A stretch of 64,000 nucleotides of DNA from Diadophis punctatus similis (GCA_023053685.1 JALIGW010000001.1:228742434-228806433), one strand, 5' to 3'. Shown: positions 11,412 through 23,442, counted from the first letter of the stretch. Numbers and translations are program-made. Notes: generated by a model not told the origin, from the letters alone.

Positions 11412-11984
11412 TGTTGTAAGGAATATCCTTCTGGGTTCAGTTTCAAGTGGGGAAAAAGACACTGGATTCATGAAAGTTGCTTGGAAAGAAGGTTTAATGG
11501 TGGACAGGAGCACATGGCATGAGCCCCTGTACAGAAAAGGTAGCTTACATGGTTCCAGGTGTGGGTGAAGAGAAAAAGAGAGAGAAGAGATGCTGAGTTC
11601 CTTGTTTTATACTCTCTGTTGGGTCCCACCTCTTAGTTTCCTGTTCCTGTATAGAAATGTATCCCATTGGCTCTCAGACCCCCCAGGGGCATGCTGGGGC
11701 AACTCTTGGCTTTTGTCTAATCCAGTTTTGGCTGAATGAAAGGGCCTTGGGCAAATCCTATTATGGTTTTATTATGCAGAAGACTTTCAGGCCAGGTGAG
11801 AGGAATGTGTGAGCTGGGCCCAGTCCTTAATGGGCCATTTGCAAGGCGTGGGGGTTTTCCAAGAGGAGTCTTTTGTCTGTTTAAAAGCAGGTTTCCAGAT
11901 GTGTTCCACAGAATATTTTCTGCCTTTTAATATCTCCTAGGATATCTCATTTCCTAGGAGACGGGTGGGTGCTAACTTCCTACA
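11412..11984 (-). mobile_element. solo LTR of an endogenous retrovirus
   Basis: The 573-bp unit runs TGTTGTAAG ... CTTCCTACA, giving TG...CA ends and a short inverted repeat, between perfect 4-bp duplications GTCA (11408-11411, 11985-11988). A 4-bp duplication is usual for gamma-type retroviruses and relatives. On the minus strand a TATA-box-like AGTATAAAAC (plus 11604-11613) precedes an ATTAAA polyadenylation-like signal (plus 11493-11498), in the right order for U3-R-U5. No internal gag, pol or env sequence is beside it, so this is a recombined solo LTR. Confidence 0.85.
11604..11613 (-). promoter_or_regulatory. TATA-box-like site in solo LTR
   Basis: AGTATAAAAC on the minus strand, followed about 105 bp downstream by ATTAAA. 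The layout fits an LTR promoter. Whether it is active cannot be seen. Confidence 0.55.
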
Positions 11985-11988
11985 GTCA

Positions 11989-13060
11989 ATAGGAAAGCAG
12001 GGAGACACTTGTCTTGATGGCCGCCTGGCTTGGTGGAACATAGCTGTGGCAAAAAAGGCCAACAATATTGTGTTGGTTTACTGGGAGGAACAAAATCTTC
12101 CCTCATTTTCTGTAAGCAGGTTGAACATTAGGGCAAGCTGAGGGCTTTCCTCTTCCTCTGCAGATCAGTAGGAGGGAACCGCACAAGAAATGGTGGGAAG
12201 AAAGAGAGACTGGAGGAGAGTCAGAAAGTGTGAGAGAGAGACAGATTAGCTGCATGTGCAAATGTGCTACCTCTGACTTGGCAATCCATGGGCCAAAACA
12301 ATTGGTCAATCTTGTGATTTTGTCTTTACTTTCTAATTAAAACAACTTTTCAATGACAATATTAAATACCGCTAAAAGCTAGACTGCAGGAATTTTAAGA
12401 TTGCAAAGTCTTTAAAAGATTTATTTGGATTTAAATTTTACAGATAAAATGAATATTAGCAAGGCAGTTTTGATAAGTATAATTAGTGGCATCAAAGTTG
12501 GACATCTCTTATTCTTGGAAGTTTTACTTGCATGTTAGTTAAGTTATTATAAAGAAACCAAAAAGGGTTGATGGAGCCCGTTGGTCAACAACCTCTCTTT
12601 TAACCTTGCTTTTTTTGTGCTGCTTACAGAAGAATAGGAGACAAGACAAATGGGGAAGGCTATTGTTAAGGGCATGAGCTATGAAAGAGTCCAAATATTC
12701 TGAGATTCTTCGGAGGAATGGACAGGAAAACAATGGATAGAAAAAAGCTCTGTGCATAAACTCATAATTAGAAAATAATTTGTATAAAACATCTCTCCAA
12801 ATTGTTGGGTGTCTGAGATGTAATATACAAGTACATGTTGTCAAAGTATGCAAATGCAAATGATTAACACAATCTGTGTGGCACAGATTGCCACACAGAG
12901 ACAAAATTGGTAAGAGTCCATCAACTCGAATTTAGCTTGTGATAATTATATGGATATACCTTAGCAAGAATTTTGGAAAAGGCTTGCTATTGCCTACTTC
13001 TGGTTTGCTTTTTAAAAACAAACAAACAACACATTTTAGCCTAACCCTGGAGTTTTCTGA
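11989..13060. other. unique sequence, no gene seen
   Basis: No recognised repeat or supported exon. The 121-residue minus-strand frame at 12539-12904 has no domain-like pattern and is probably chance. Confidence 0.5.
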
Positions 13061-13068
13061 CCCTGGTT

Positions 13069-13295
13069 TTGGTCTAGTTAAGGCACCAGGTTAGAAACCA
13101 GGAAAGGGTGAGTTTCCCACCTGAGGCATGAAAAATTGGCTTGGTGATCTTGGGCGACATTCAGCCCAACTCACCTTGATGTTGTGGGGAAAACAGGAAG
13201 AAGGACTATTAGATATGGTCACCAACTTGGGTTATTAAAAAAAAAAGAATAAAGGTTGGATATAAATAAATAAAATAATAAAAAATAAAACAAAA
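13069..13295 (+). mobile_element. tRNA-derived SINE
   Basis: An A-box-like GGTCTAGTTAAGGCACC is followed by CATTCAGCCCAACTCACC and GTTGTGGGGAAAACAGGA, ending in GGTTGGATATAAATAAATAAA, the usual plan of a reptile tRNA SINE with a LINE-derived tail. The B box is degraded (GGGTGAGTTTCCC). The family label is from memory. Confidence 0.7.
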
Positions 13296-13834
13296 TTTTG
13301 AGACCATCCAAAGTTGGCTACTAGATGTGGAGATAAGTCTTAGACCAATTCTATCTGGCATTTTGGGATGAGCATTAGTATATTATAAAAAGAATAAGGA
13401 ATAATATTCATCATACTTTAGCCCATCTCCAGGAGAAACGTATTGTTATAATTGCTCTTTTTAAGGATAATTTCAATAATTAATCATATTTTGGCAGTTT
13501 GCTGCAGATTATGCTTCTAATAGCTTTGTTTACACTTAGCAGCGTATTTCCTCCTCAGGGGGTGTAGTTCGTCTTCCTTCCTATATTAGACGAATGTCAA
13601 TTTGAATTGCAATGATATTTTGTTTAATTTTTATAGCTTTACGGCATACAGCCTCATGCATGTTTATTTGGCTGTATAAATTTCACTGTGATCATTGGAG
13701 CTTATTCCTTAATAATGGGGTGTTTAAGATGGAAGCCTTCAGGATGACTCTTAACTGACTGAGGCATTTGGAGCTGGGAAATCAGTACAGTGTGCTTTTC
13801 AGTGCTATTGCCCTCTATGACAAGCATTCTTGTC

Positions 13835-14496
13835 CTGCTTTTTTTTTAATCCCACTTTTTAAAAATATACAACTCAAGGCAGTGAACATACTTAATGCTT
13901 CCTCCTCCTCCTTATATTTCTCAAAACAACAATCCTGTGAGATAGGTTGGGCTGAGAGAGCATGACTGGCCCAAAGCCACCTAGCAGATTTTTCATGTCT
14001 AAAGTAGGACTAGAGCTCACAGGTTAGCAGCTTTACCCACTACAGCCGTGATGGCGAACCTATGGCACGCGTGCCCGAAGTGGCACGCGAAGCCATGTTG
14101 CCCGGCACATGCGGCCTTGCCTGTTTGTCTTCTGGGTTTCTGGCATACATGCACGCGCGACAATCAGCTGTCCTTCACGCACGCAGCAGTGGCAAAAAAC
14201 GGCCTGTGTATGCGTGCCAGCCAGCTGATTGTCGGGTGCACATACGTGCCAGACGTTTTGCTTTTCTGGAGCGTGATCTCTTTACGCACACGGCAGTGCC
14301 GAAAACCAGCCTGTGCATGCACGCTGGCCAGCTGATCGTTGGGCACGCATGCACACTAGAACCAGGAAGTTCAGCTTTTCTGGAGCGCAGCCATGACGAG
14401 CCTGCATATGTGTGCACAACGTTTCCGCGCGACCTTTTCGGCACTCGGTGCTGAAAAGATTCGCCATCACTGCACTACAGCAAACTGGCCCTCTAC
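13835..14496 (-). mobile_element. tRNA-derived SINE split by hAT insertion
   Basis: Plus-strand text ACAATCCTGTGAGATAGGTT, then CTGGCCCAAAGCCACCTAGC and ending ACCCACTACAG is the complement of a widespread amniote/squamate SINE. Its last bases (CAAACTGGCCCTCT) continue after the hAT element at 14046-14472. The insertion therefore postdates the SINE. Confidence 0.7.
14046..14472. mobile_element. hAT element (GATGGCGAACC end, central-TA class)
   Basis: Left end GTGATGGCGAACCTATGG, right end GATTCGCCATCACTG, perfect 8-bp duplication CACTACAG (14038-14045, 14473-14480). Interior is GC-rich with CATGCACGC-like repeats. Overlapping open frames up to 130 residues occur on both strands but follow the repeat, not a protein family. 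A longer relative is at 38826-39423. Confidence 0.92.
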
Positions 14497-14554
14497 TTTC
14501 ATTGCTGCCATTAATATAGTCTGGATGCTTTAGCAACCTTCAAAGGACCTGCAA

Positions 14555-14785
14555 CCGTAGGATCCTAAAGAGATGGAACACTTGGATTAAAACCAACAAT
14601 TCAATTTTACAAGGAATTAAAAAACAGAATGAAAGTTAGTCTTAGTTATATGACTGAATTGTGGAATGAAGAATTGGGATATCCTGTTTTGGATAATCAG
14701 TGGATCCAGATTTTTAAGAAATGTAAGGCATGCTCTTTATGTCATTTTAGAATGAAATAGTTCAATGTGTAAATGTGATGTTAAA
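14555..14785 (+). mobile_element. L1-like LINE ORF2 remnant
   Basis: A plus-strand reading gives ELWNEELGYPVLDNQW followed by FKKCKACSLCHFRMK, which resembles the C-terminal part of L1 ORF2 proteins (an acidic ELG-W motif followed by a basic stretch). It is short and broken by stops. Confidence 0.45.
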
Positions 14786-14969
14786 CTATATTCTAAAAAT
14801 ATGGAAGTTATAGTTTTATGAAGTTCTACTGACTTCTACTGAGGGTCAGTACATTTCACACAAAGGGCTGTTCTCCCCAGGCCTTGAGTTAGGATCCCTT
14901 TGATGTTTGATTCATTTTCCATATACCTGTATTTGTTTTCTTTGCTTTATGTTTTCTTTTATTTTTTTT

Positions 14970-15045
14970 TAAATGGTAAATTGCCCAGAGTCACTGTGGA
15001 ACTGGGCAGCTGAATGAATGAACGAATGAACGAACGAATGAAAAT
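14970..15045 (+). mobile_element. L2-like LINE 3' tail with AATG microsatellite
   Basis: TTGCCCAGAGTCACTGTGG then GGGCAGCTGAATGAATGAA matches the usual end of reptile L2-like LINEs, where a short tandem tail closes the element. The tail has expanded into (GAAT/GAAC)n. Confidence 0.6.
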
Positions 15046-15386
15046 CTGTGCTTCTGATACTAAGGAATAGATTCAGGATATAAATCTATACTGTTTTTTT
15101 TAAAAAACTAGGTTTTAAAAATGAGCCAGTGAAGCACTATGTTTCTAAATGGTCTACATTTAATTATAAGCTTAAGGATTGAATTACTACTACATTAATA
15201 CTAAGCAGATATTATATGAATCTTTGTGCTGCTGAATTTTTCTTTCTGTTAGTGTTAGTGTTTCCAGAATTAACAGGAAACAATACGGTAGGTGGTCATT
15301 GGCATGGTCTTTGTTTGCTCCAGCCTTAACTCTTTTGTGCACATGGCAGTAGCAGAATGCAGGTGGAAAATAGGACATCTGGTGAT

Positions 15387-15666
15387 CAGGGGTGAGTTCC
15401 TACTTATTTCGCTGCCAGTTCGCTTCCTCCCACGTCGCATGGCCGCGCCTCGTGGCCGCGCGCATGCGCAGTGCCAAAAGATCCGAAAAAAATAAATAAT
15501 AATTTAAAAAAGCCAAAAACAAGATGGCAACTGCATGCACAGTGCTGGAAACTCGGCTTCTGCACATGCTCAGAAGAAAAAAAAATAAAAAAAAAATAAA
15601 AAAATTAAAAAAATAAAATTAAAAAAAGGAAAAGGATTAATGCCGGTAGAAGGATTTCTACCAGTA
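15387..15666. mobile_element. hAT element, right end lost (GGTGGG-end class)
   Basis: Starts CAGGGGTGAGTTCCTACTT, like the left end of the copies at 5162 and 29996. It holds CGCGCATGCGCA at 15469-15480 and a CTTCTGCACATGCTCAGAAG palindrome. The A-rich interior runs on without a recognisable right end. The 8 bases before the start are CTGGTGAT, without central TA. Confidence 0.65.
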
Positions 15667-16650
15667 TGTCTTTCTCCTGGAAAAATTACAAATAATGTGG
15701 CTTGTGAATTATGGGAAGAAATCACTGGAAAGAGAGGGCTATCTTGGCAAAGGTTTTCCTTTCTGTAGACTTAACTAAGCTTCCAAATTTTGCACTCATC
15801 AGATTTTTTGGAGGACACAATGAATTTGGGGGGGGGGTATTTTTGAGCATCAATGTTTGTTCTCTAGGGAATGTGAAATAGGAATAACAACTGTAAAATA
15901 TATAAGAATGCGAACTGTGCATATTCACTTTTGTTCTTCTTATATATCTGTAAAGAAACCCAGCAATGTCTTCTAGCAAAGAAAACCAACTCACCCCTGG
16001 AATTTTTTTTTTAATCACTTTGAAAAATGGGTAGCAAATAAAATGCGAAGAGTTTTCATTTCATCTTTCTTTTCCTTCTGGTTTTAATTGAGCGTATGCG
16101 CTGATCATTTTTCTCTCCTAAACCAGATAAGGAATGAGTGCTTTTGGTGCTCTTTAGTTCTGAAGCAGAAAGTTAGACAGATATATTTGTGCTAGATAGA
16201 CACAATTACTTAAGTGCAGGAACAAGCTGTGAACCAAATTTATGCCCACGGCATGAAGAAGGGAAAAAAAAGAAGAAGATGTCATTTGGTAGCTTCCCAG
16301 GCTCCTCATAAATTTCAAAATGGTGCCTTTCTTTTTTTAGTTGCCTGTAAAATGCAACCCTGGGACCATTAGATGTTTTGCTGGTGAAGGTGATAGGAAA
16401 CGAGAGAAGAAATTTCCTGTCCCTAGACATTTAATGATTTGTCAGTCAATTAACTGGAGGTCAGATGTATCTGCAGGCTGTTAAGAGTTACATTCAAGCA
16501 GGCAATGATATCAAAACCTTATAGGTCTCGGAAGATGAACATACTGTAAATCTTTTTGTATGTATGTGCAGAATGTCACATTTTGAATTATAAACTCCCA
16601 AGATCATAATCCGAAAAAAATGATGTAATTGGCATATTTCTTCTTAAATA
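15667..16650. other. unique sequence, no gene seen
   Basis: No recognised element or supported exon. Confidence 0.45.
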
Positions 16651-17142
16651 CCGTATTTTTCGGAGTATAAGACGCACCGGAGTATAAGATGCACCTTAGT
16701 TTTGGGAGAGGAAAATAGGGGAAAACAATCTGCCTACCAGTTATTCATCTGGCTAGCGTCCTTAGTCTGGTCAGCTTCAGCACATTATTTTATCCCCTGG
16801 TTAGGACTTAAAAAAACCTTCTTCTGAGAGAGTAACAATGAAAGAGCCTGCAAGCCAGTAAGAGCTGGGAAGATCGTTAGCACCTGGCTAGGGCTAGAAA
16901 AAAACTTATTCGGAGCAAGTATTCGGAGCAATGAAAAAAAATTCTGCAAAGATTTAGGGCTGGAAAAACATTCTTTGGAGAGAGTAACAATGAAAAAGCC
17001 TGCAAGGTAAGAGCTGGGAAGATCTGTTAGCACCTAGTTAGGGCTGGAAAAAAAAAAGCTACATTCGAAGTATAAGACGCACCCAAATTTTCAGCCACTT
17101 TTAGGGAGGAAAAAGGTGCGTCTTATACTCCAAAAAATACGG
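16651..17142. mobile_element. hairpin-ended TA element, copy 2
   Basis: Ends CCGTATTTTTCGGAGTATAA and GGAGTATAAGACG-complement ...AAATACGG lie between TA at 16649-16650 and 17143-17144. Both terminal regions carry the GTATAAGACGCACC motif in both orientations. The interior holds an imperfect direct repeat of about 85 bp (16820-16905 and 16970-17052, each with GAGAGAGTAACAATGAAA-like text). Copy 4 is the same subfamily with the interior reversed. Confidence 0.87.
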
Positions 17143-17144
17143 TA

Positions 17145-19240
17145 GTCTGAATGAGTGCAAAATACGAGAAGTAAAGTTGTTCACTATTTCGGCATGGTAC
17201 AGCTACTAAACCATAACTGCAATTAACTTTGCTAGTGCAAATACTTTCTCTTGTATTTTCTGCTCTGAGCTGGTTATTGTCATGTTTTCTACCTGTCCTA
17301 CTGTGACTGCACATTGAGAATCCTGTTTACTAGTGGCACAAAAGAACGAAAAGCAGCCAAATACTCCATAAAGCACTGGAGTAGAAATAACTTCTGGGTT
17401 ATATATTTTGATACTACTGCCCTGGAGCTTTACATGCTATTTGAAAGCATGTTTTATACAGTGAGTCATCCCTCAAGGTTGGAAATGTATCTATAAATGT
17501 ATCTTTGCATAATTACATATATAAATGTGAAGCACCTGAATTCCCATAATTTATTAGTGGCTGTATTCAAGTTGATGATCACTGCAGGCTGGTTGGATAT
17601 ATTTGCTGCCTTATTTAAGAAGAAATGATAGTAAATAAAGGGTGAAATATTCAAGAGTTGTAGACAGCACTGTTCAGAAATGGGTTGCGGTTGCAGTTAT
17701 GCTAAATTTGGCTGTTCAGAAAGCTATTAAGCTGAGGACTTTTATTGGATGGTTCAGATGTGAGTATTGAGCCTCCAAATCAGGTTTGATTTATTAAGCT
17801 GAGGGGTTGCCTGTCTAAACAAAATCATTGTTATTAGCTGTGTACTGCATATCCAAACAAACAGCTTCCAAAGTGATTTATGATCATGGCTCAATTGAAT
17901 GAACAACAGTTAAAATTAGTGTAGTTTCAGATTTGAACAGAAAAGCGAAAAATTGTTAATAGAAATGGAAAGAAATTCTTCCAGTGAATATGCAGAGCAG
18001 GGAGATAGGGTGGCAAACAGGTCTTTGAACTTTTAGCACAGACCGGTGTTATGATCTAAACCGCTGATGGGACAGCAAAATATACAAGTTTGGGATTGCA
18101 ACAGTTTTGAAAAAAAGAATCTTTCAACTATGAAGAAGCCTTTGATATCTACAATTCATTTCCTGGCATCAAACGATTTCTGATCTGCAAGTTTCCCATA
18201 GCAAAAATTCCAGTTGTCACTTCCTATCACAACCGGTTTATCCATTTTTTTAATGGCTTCTTCTTAACTACAACCTCTCCCAATTTGCCTAATAATTACT
18301 ATATTGTATCAACCAAAATAATTTCTTGGAGGTTATTTCCCCCCATTATGATTTCTGTTAAAGCACAGCGGCAAGCCTCTGTCATCATTAAGTTTTCTAT
18401 ATGTTAAATCAATAATTAATATCTGAAATTGTGCAAGGTTTTATAGTGTCATTATTCTATTATTTCAATGTAAACACTCCGGTCCTCTTTATACAATTAA
18501 TCTGATATTCGGTGAAGCTGAACAATTTTCTGCTTGGCTGTAGATTTAGCATTCTGTCTGTTTATGCTTTTTACTGTTATAATGAGACTGTAAAATTGAT
18601 AAAATAATCAAGTTACAGCAAAAATGTCCTTACCAGAGATACTCAATTGAGCAATCGCTGCTCATTATATTAAGATCTTTTTATTAAAGTGAGTATAATT
18701 AACGAGTCTTTGAAAATTATGAGAAAGAGGAGAGTCTGTAATTCTTTATGGGATGTAAGTGCAATGTTCATTGATTGATTGTGTGAAAATGTAAAAAGTG
18801 CTGTTTTCAATCAAGCTTCACAAGTAAAGGATTAACCTTTCTCTGACAATTTTGATCACGCAAGAACACAACATCACATGTTAATGTTAATGGACCATAT
18901 TGATGCATTTTTCAAGAGTTATGCAAGAGCTAAACCTGGAGAGTGGCTTGCCCTTACAAGAAAATGGAAAGTATATTACTGTCGATTCAGAATTGATTCA
19001 TCCCTTTTACAGCAGGATAAATGTTAATAAGCCCTAATAATGAAAATGTTTTAAGCCAGGTTGCTTAATAATAATATGTATTATTATAACAATGGGGCAC
19101 AGTACATTGAATAAAAGCATAATCCTCAACATTTAAAGTCAATGATGTATTAAAAAAAATACAGCACACAATCCAGAAAAAATACTGAATTTTATATCTT
19201 GCTTCTTAACCAATAAGTTGACAGACTTCCACATTACCAT
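17145..19240. other. unique sequence, low repeat content
   Basis: About 2.1 kb without a recognised transposon. 18370-18870 is the best candidate for conserved non-coding DNA (see findings). No splice-flanked open frame was found. Confidence 0.45.
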
Positions 19241-19244
19241 CTGC

Positions 19245-19442
19245 TCCAACTTATAGCAATATACCAGTAGCATTTAGACTTATCTACCGCTTCACAGTGC
19301 TTTACAGCCTCCTCTAAGCAGTTTACAGAGTCAGCATATTGCCGACTAACAATCTCAGTCCTCATTTTACTGACCTCAGAAGGATGGAAGGCTGAGTCAA
19401 CCTTGAGTCGGTGAGATTCGAACTGCCTAATTGCAGGCAAAA
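19245..19442 (-). mobile_element. Sauria-type SINE, truncated
   Basis: Minus-strand copy of the SINE seen complete at 45264-45497: GGATGGAAGGCTGAGTCAAC and a B-box complement (GAGATTCGAACTGC) are present. The tRNA A-box end is lost after TAATTGCAGG. The tail side carries the TATAGCAATATACCAG text. Confidence 0.75.
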
Positions 19443-20269
19443 CCATTATGATGGTTTTCGTTTTGTATCTTACAGCTAATCTCCATTTCCTCTTTTCCAA
19501 CCATACCTACCCCATTTTAAATCAGAACTGAGTGCACTGTTCTTAATGTAGATGTCAAATCTAACACTGCCATACCTTTGTCAGGCAGACAAAGACACCT
19601 GTTAACACCTAAGATCCACTCAGCCGTTTTCTCATTGACCAAGGTTCTTATGTCAGGTAGGTTAGCGATGGCAAAATTGCTTCTCCTGTGCTATTTATTA
19701 AACAATAATTGTTTTCCCAATTTGCCCTTGATTTGATTTGCCAATCCAATTAAAGTTAGTGTATTTATTTAGCTTTACCATACTTCAATCGTACAATTAT
19801 AGTGTCTCTGTGGTTTACAGTACGTATAAAACAAGGATTAAAATATCCACAATTAGATTAAAATTTATCTGAATCATATTGTAAAGCAATATAAGAATGA
19901 TCTCGCCATCCCAACTTGAATGCACAAAAAGCATAAAAAACCAAGATGGCATCAGGGTTAATCTTAAGGGGAAAAAATCCTCTGAAACAGCTCATTTGTT
20001 AACATTTTCCAGAAAAAGTGCTAGGAGGACCCCAAATGGATCCCTTTTGGAGGCGGTTTCAGAGTTAAAAATTGTTGTCAAAATAAGAAAAGCTTCCAGA
20101 TTAATGTACATATATGTCCCTGGATAGTTTATTACAAACACTTAATTTTTAGAAAAGTTTTATTTATTAAAAATGTAACTATTATGTGCATAATATGTAT
20201 TTAAATCCATTTTCAAATTATTCCTCAGATAAGTCTTAGCAGAAGTGGGATGAAATTTAATGCGAGCTG
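19443..20269. other. no recognised feature
   Basis: AT-rich sequence. The 76-residue frame at 19897 shows no domain and no splice or promoter context. Confidence 0.4.
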
Positions 20270-20784
20270 GAAGCTTGAGTTTACTGTAGATCAGGGGTGT
20301 CAAAGTTGCGGCGTCACGTTGTCATCATGTGACATATCGTGACTTCCCCCTTCGCTAAACTGGGAATGGGCGTGGCCAGCACATGACGCATCCAGCCCAC
20401 GGGCCGCGAGTTTGACACCCTGCTGTAGATCATTGAGAAGTTACAACGGCACTGAAAAAAGTGACTTATGACCATTTTCCACACTAATGAGTGGTGTAGC
20501 ATCCCCATGGCCACGTGATCAAAATTCAGACAGTTGGCAACTGACCCATATTTATGATGGTTGCAGTGTCCCAGGATCATTTTCATCCTCTTTTACGACC
20601 TTCTGACAAGCAAATTCAATGGGGAAGCCAGATTCACTTAACAACCCTGTTGCTAACTGAATAACTGCAGTGATTCACTTAATAATTGTGGCAAGAAAGG
20701 TGGTAAAATGGGGCATTTAACAAATGTCTCACTTAGCAACAGAAATTTTGGGCTCAACTATAGTCATAAGTTGAGGACTACTTG
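20270..20784 (+). mobile_element. Tigger-like MITE, copy 2, with nested hAT
   Basis: Right end AAGTTGAGGACTACTTG before TA. The interior has CATATTTATGATGGTTGC, TTCACTTAACAACC and GCAAGAAAGG as in the other copies. The left end is degraded. A 131-bp hAT element sits near its left end (20292-20422). Confidence 0.8.
20292..20422. mobile_element. short hAT MITE (GTGTCAAA end, central-TA class)
   Basis: Starts CAGGGGTGTCAAAGTTGC and ends GAGTTTGACACCCTG, with perfect 8-bp duplication CTGTAGAT (20284-20291, 20423-20430). Only 131 bp remain. Longer relatives are at 50404-50735 and 54816-55270. Confidence 0.92.
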
Positions 20785-21402
20785 TAATTCCAAAATGATG
20801 TCTTCTGAAACTTTTCTGGACTTCATGTTGCTCCCTGGATATTGTTATAAAATGCTGTTGCTGCTTGGATCTCTGCTAATTTCCTCAGGGATTATGCAGT
20901 ACTTGGATGGGAGGCACATAAACCTTGCAGATCATCATCGGGGACAATTGATATTCTGCTAGGTCATTGCCTTCAGATCTGCATTCAGCTGGAATGGGTA
21001 TGAAACCATTAGAAGAAGATGGGGTTAAAGATGGCTGGAGGAATAAGATTCAATTTCATACTCCAATCTCTTGAGCCAGAGATATACTTTGAAGGTTGCT
21101 GTATCTCCTAACTATACTTTAGGCACAGGCAACTGGAATATCAGATGCTCTTTCAATTCATTGCAGGCCTAACTTAGTTATGAGGAATGTAATCACCCTA
21201 GTTAATTACTGGATTTGGTGAAACTGTACTGGTATTACTCAAAATTATCTACGAAACCTTTCAATTGAATGTTTGTGAGGGCTTCATAGCTGGCATTAAG
21301 TTCAAAGCCCCCCCCATTTATTATACTTTTCTCAATTCCTGTAGGTGTAATTCACAATAATTCATGGCATAATACATTTGGTTATCATTAAAGTACTACA
21401 CA

Positions 21403-21505
<103 letters not shown>

Positions 21506-22912
21506 TGTTACAACAGGCAAAGATGGCTCTCCCACCCCCAACTTATTACATCCAGAAATTTTTGGAGAGCAAGATTGTGTTTGTTTATTTATGTGAATCT
21601 AAAAAAGAAATTGAAATAGAGTTGTACTCTGGTATGTTATGTATTATGATGGTACTGTGAGGAGGATGGTATTTTAACTTTGACAAACTCTTTCATATGA
21701 ATATATGAACATTTGCTTCTGTACATTTAAATTTAGCTCGATGCACTAATCTTTCAGGGAAGAGGGACCAAAATCTATGCTGTTTTACTTGGAGACATTT
21801 GAAACTCAGTTTCCCTTAATGCTTTGTTTACCTTCAAGTGTGGTTCAATATTAATTTATTACTGACATTTGCAGTATTGCGTTCACCTTACCTTCCAGAG
21901 TTTCTTATCTGTATATTGCCCTATATGGAGGATATTGATCACGTCCTAGCTTCTAATTATGATTACAACTTGGGATTGTATTATGCTTTGGTTTTAACCA
22001 TCTCAAATGGCAGAATGCAATATTTTACTGAAATGTTAAGACTTGTGTTTCCCCATTAGAACATACAGTAAATTAGGTTTGGCATCTTTTATTTATACTT
22101 CAATTTTACCAATGAGCAACTTTTTAAAAATCTGCATGAACAAATGGAAATATGTAAGATTTTTGTGCTCTAAAATAATCCCCCACTACCCCTCAGGAAA
22201 TGTTTTTTCTGATTTAATCAAATGTTACTTACCTAAGATTGGAGCTGCTACAAGGTTTAAGAAGTCCTCTTGGGTTGGGGATTGTGTGTTTCCTCTAAGT
22301 ACCTCACTATTGTTCTGCTACATCCAGCTGGTTTCCTAACGTGATCTGTCTCAAAGACTTGATTTACACCTACCAGGAACTTCAAGAAAGTTCATCCCAC
22401 TTCAGATTAGATTTCTGTACTGGAGCTTTAAAAAAGTAGAACAATTTATTTCATTATTCTTTAACTAATCTAACAGTAAGTGGAAAAGAGATGAAGTGAT
22501 GAAGTGATAAAATTCAATAGCTGTCTTAAAAAAAAGATCATTTCTTTGGAAAACATTAAATAAAATAAGGCTAGCAAAGGTTAGCAGGAGTAGAAGGACA
22601 AATCTCTTCTTGGGTTATTAGCCAAACAATAGTCATTTATTGTGGTAGCTTATTTTCAAACGATTCTCATTTAGGACTAAACAGTTCCACCATTCTGATC
22701 AAGCCACAAGCACAGCCAATGTCATTTGTTATTGTTTCTCTGTTGTTTCCATTCCCCCCCCCCCCCCGAAGTTCAAGTTTCTTAACCTGCCGGGCAGGAG
22801 GAGGACTCTTAACAGTGAGTTTGGCAACTTGGACATCCTACTGTTTTTCATTGATCACAGAAGAATTTCCAGCTTTTCTGCTGGATCTTAGAGCAAATCT
22901 GATAGACATACC
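21506..22912. other. unique sequence, no gene seen
   Basis: No recognised transposon. A 16-base C-run lies at 22754-22769. Short open frames have no domain features. Confidence 0.4.
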
Positions 22913-23346
22913 GTATTTTTCGGAGTATAAGACGCTCCGAAATATAAGACGCCCCTACCTTTTTTGGGGAGGAAAACAAGAAAAAAAAATCTACCTCTGC
23001 CTCCCAGCACTTTGCCTCCTTGCAGCAAACAGCAAACAGCCTGTTTCAGTTTCGCTTTCAGTTTCAGCACAGCCTGATTAGCACTAGGAAAAAAAATCTG
23101 CCTCTGCCTCTGCCTCCCTACAGCCTGAAACAGTTGATGCTCGGGAGGCCGATCCAGCCGACAATCACCTGCTTGTGCTAATCAGGCTGTGCTGAAACTG
23201 AAACAGGCTGTTTGCTGCAAGGAGGTAAATTGCTGGGAGACAGAGGCCAAAGGGTGGGAAGCGGGGCTACATTCGGTGTATAAGACGCACCCAAATTTTC
23301 ACCCTCTTTTGGGGGGGGAAGTGCATCTTATACTCTGAAAAATTTC
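22913..23346. mobile_element. hairpin-ended TA element, copy 3
   Basis: Left end CCGTATTT...CGGAGTATAAGACG follows TA. The right end is a mutated TACTCTGAAAAATTTC before TA. The interior is itself a long inverted repeat: CAGCAAACAGCCTGTTTCAG near 23025 returns in reverse complement near 23195-23215, together with the flanking CTGTGCTGAAAC text. Interior text is shared with copy 1. Confidence 0.83.
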
Positions 23347-23390
23347 TAAGAGGTGATCAAATAAACTTACATTTGCTTTTTCTTTTCCAG

Positions 23391-23442
23391 ATTATTTGAA
23401 TCCAGCAGATTTAAGAATTCTTTGGCGCCAGCTTCAAATCAG
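23391..23442 (+). other. candidate 52-bp internal exon
   Basis: A strong acceptor-like tract (TTTGCTTTTTCTTTTCCAG, ending 23390) with a possible branch point (ACTTAC at 23364-23369 region) precedes 52 bases that end in CAG followed by GTATTT, a fair donor. Two of three frames are open: one reads LFESSRFKNSLAPASNQ, the other YLNPADLRILWRQLQI. I recognise neither. The length is not a multiple of three. It may be one exon of a large gene spanning the window, or chance. Confidence 0.3.
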
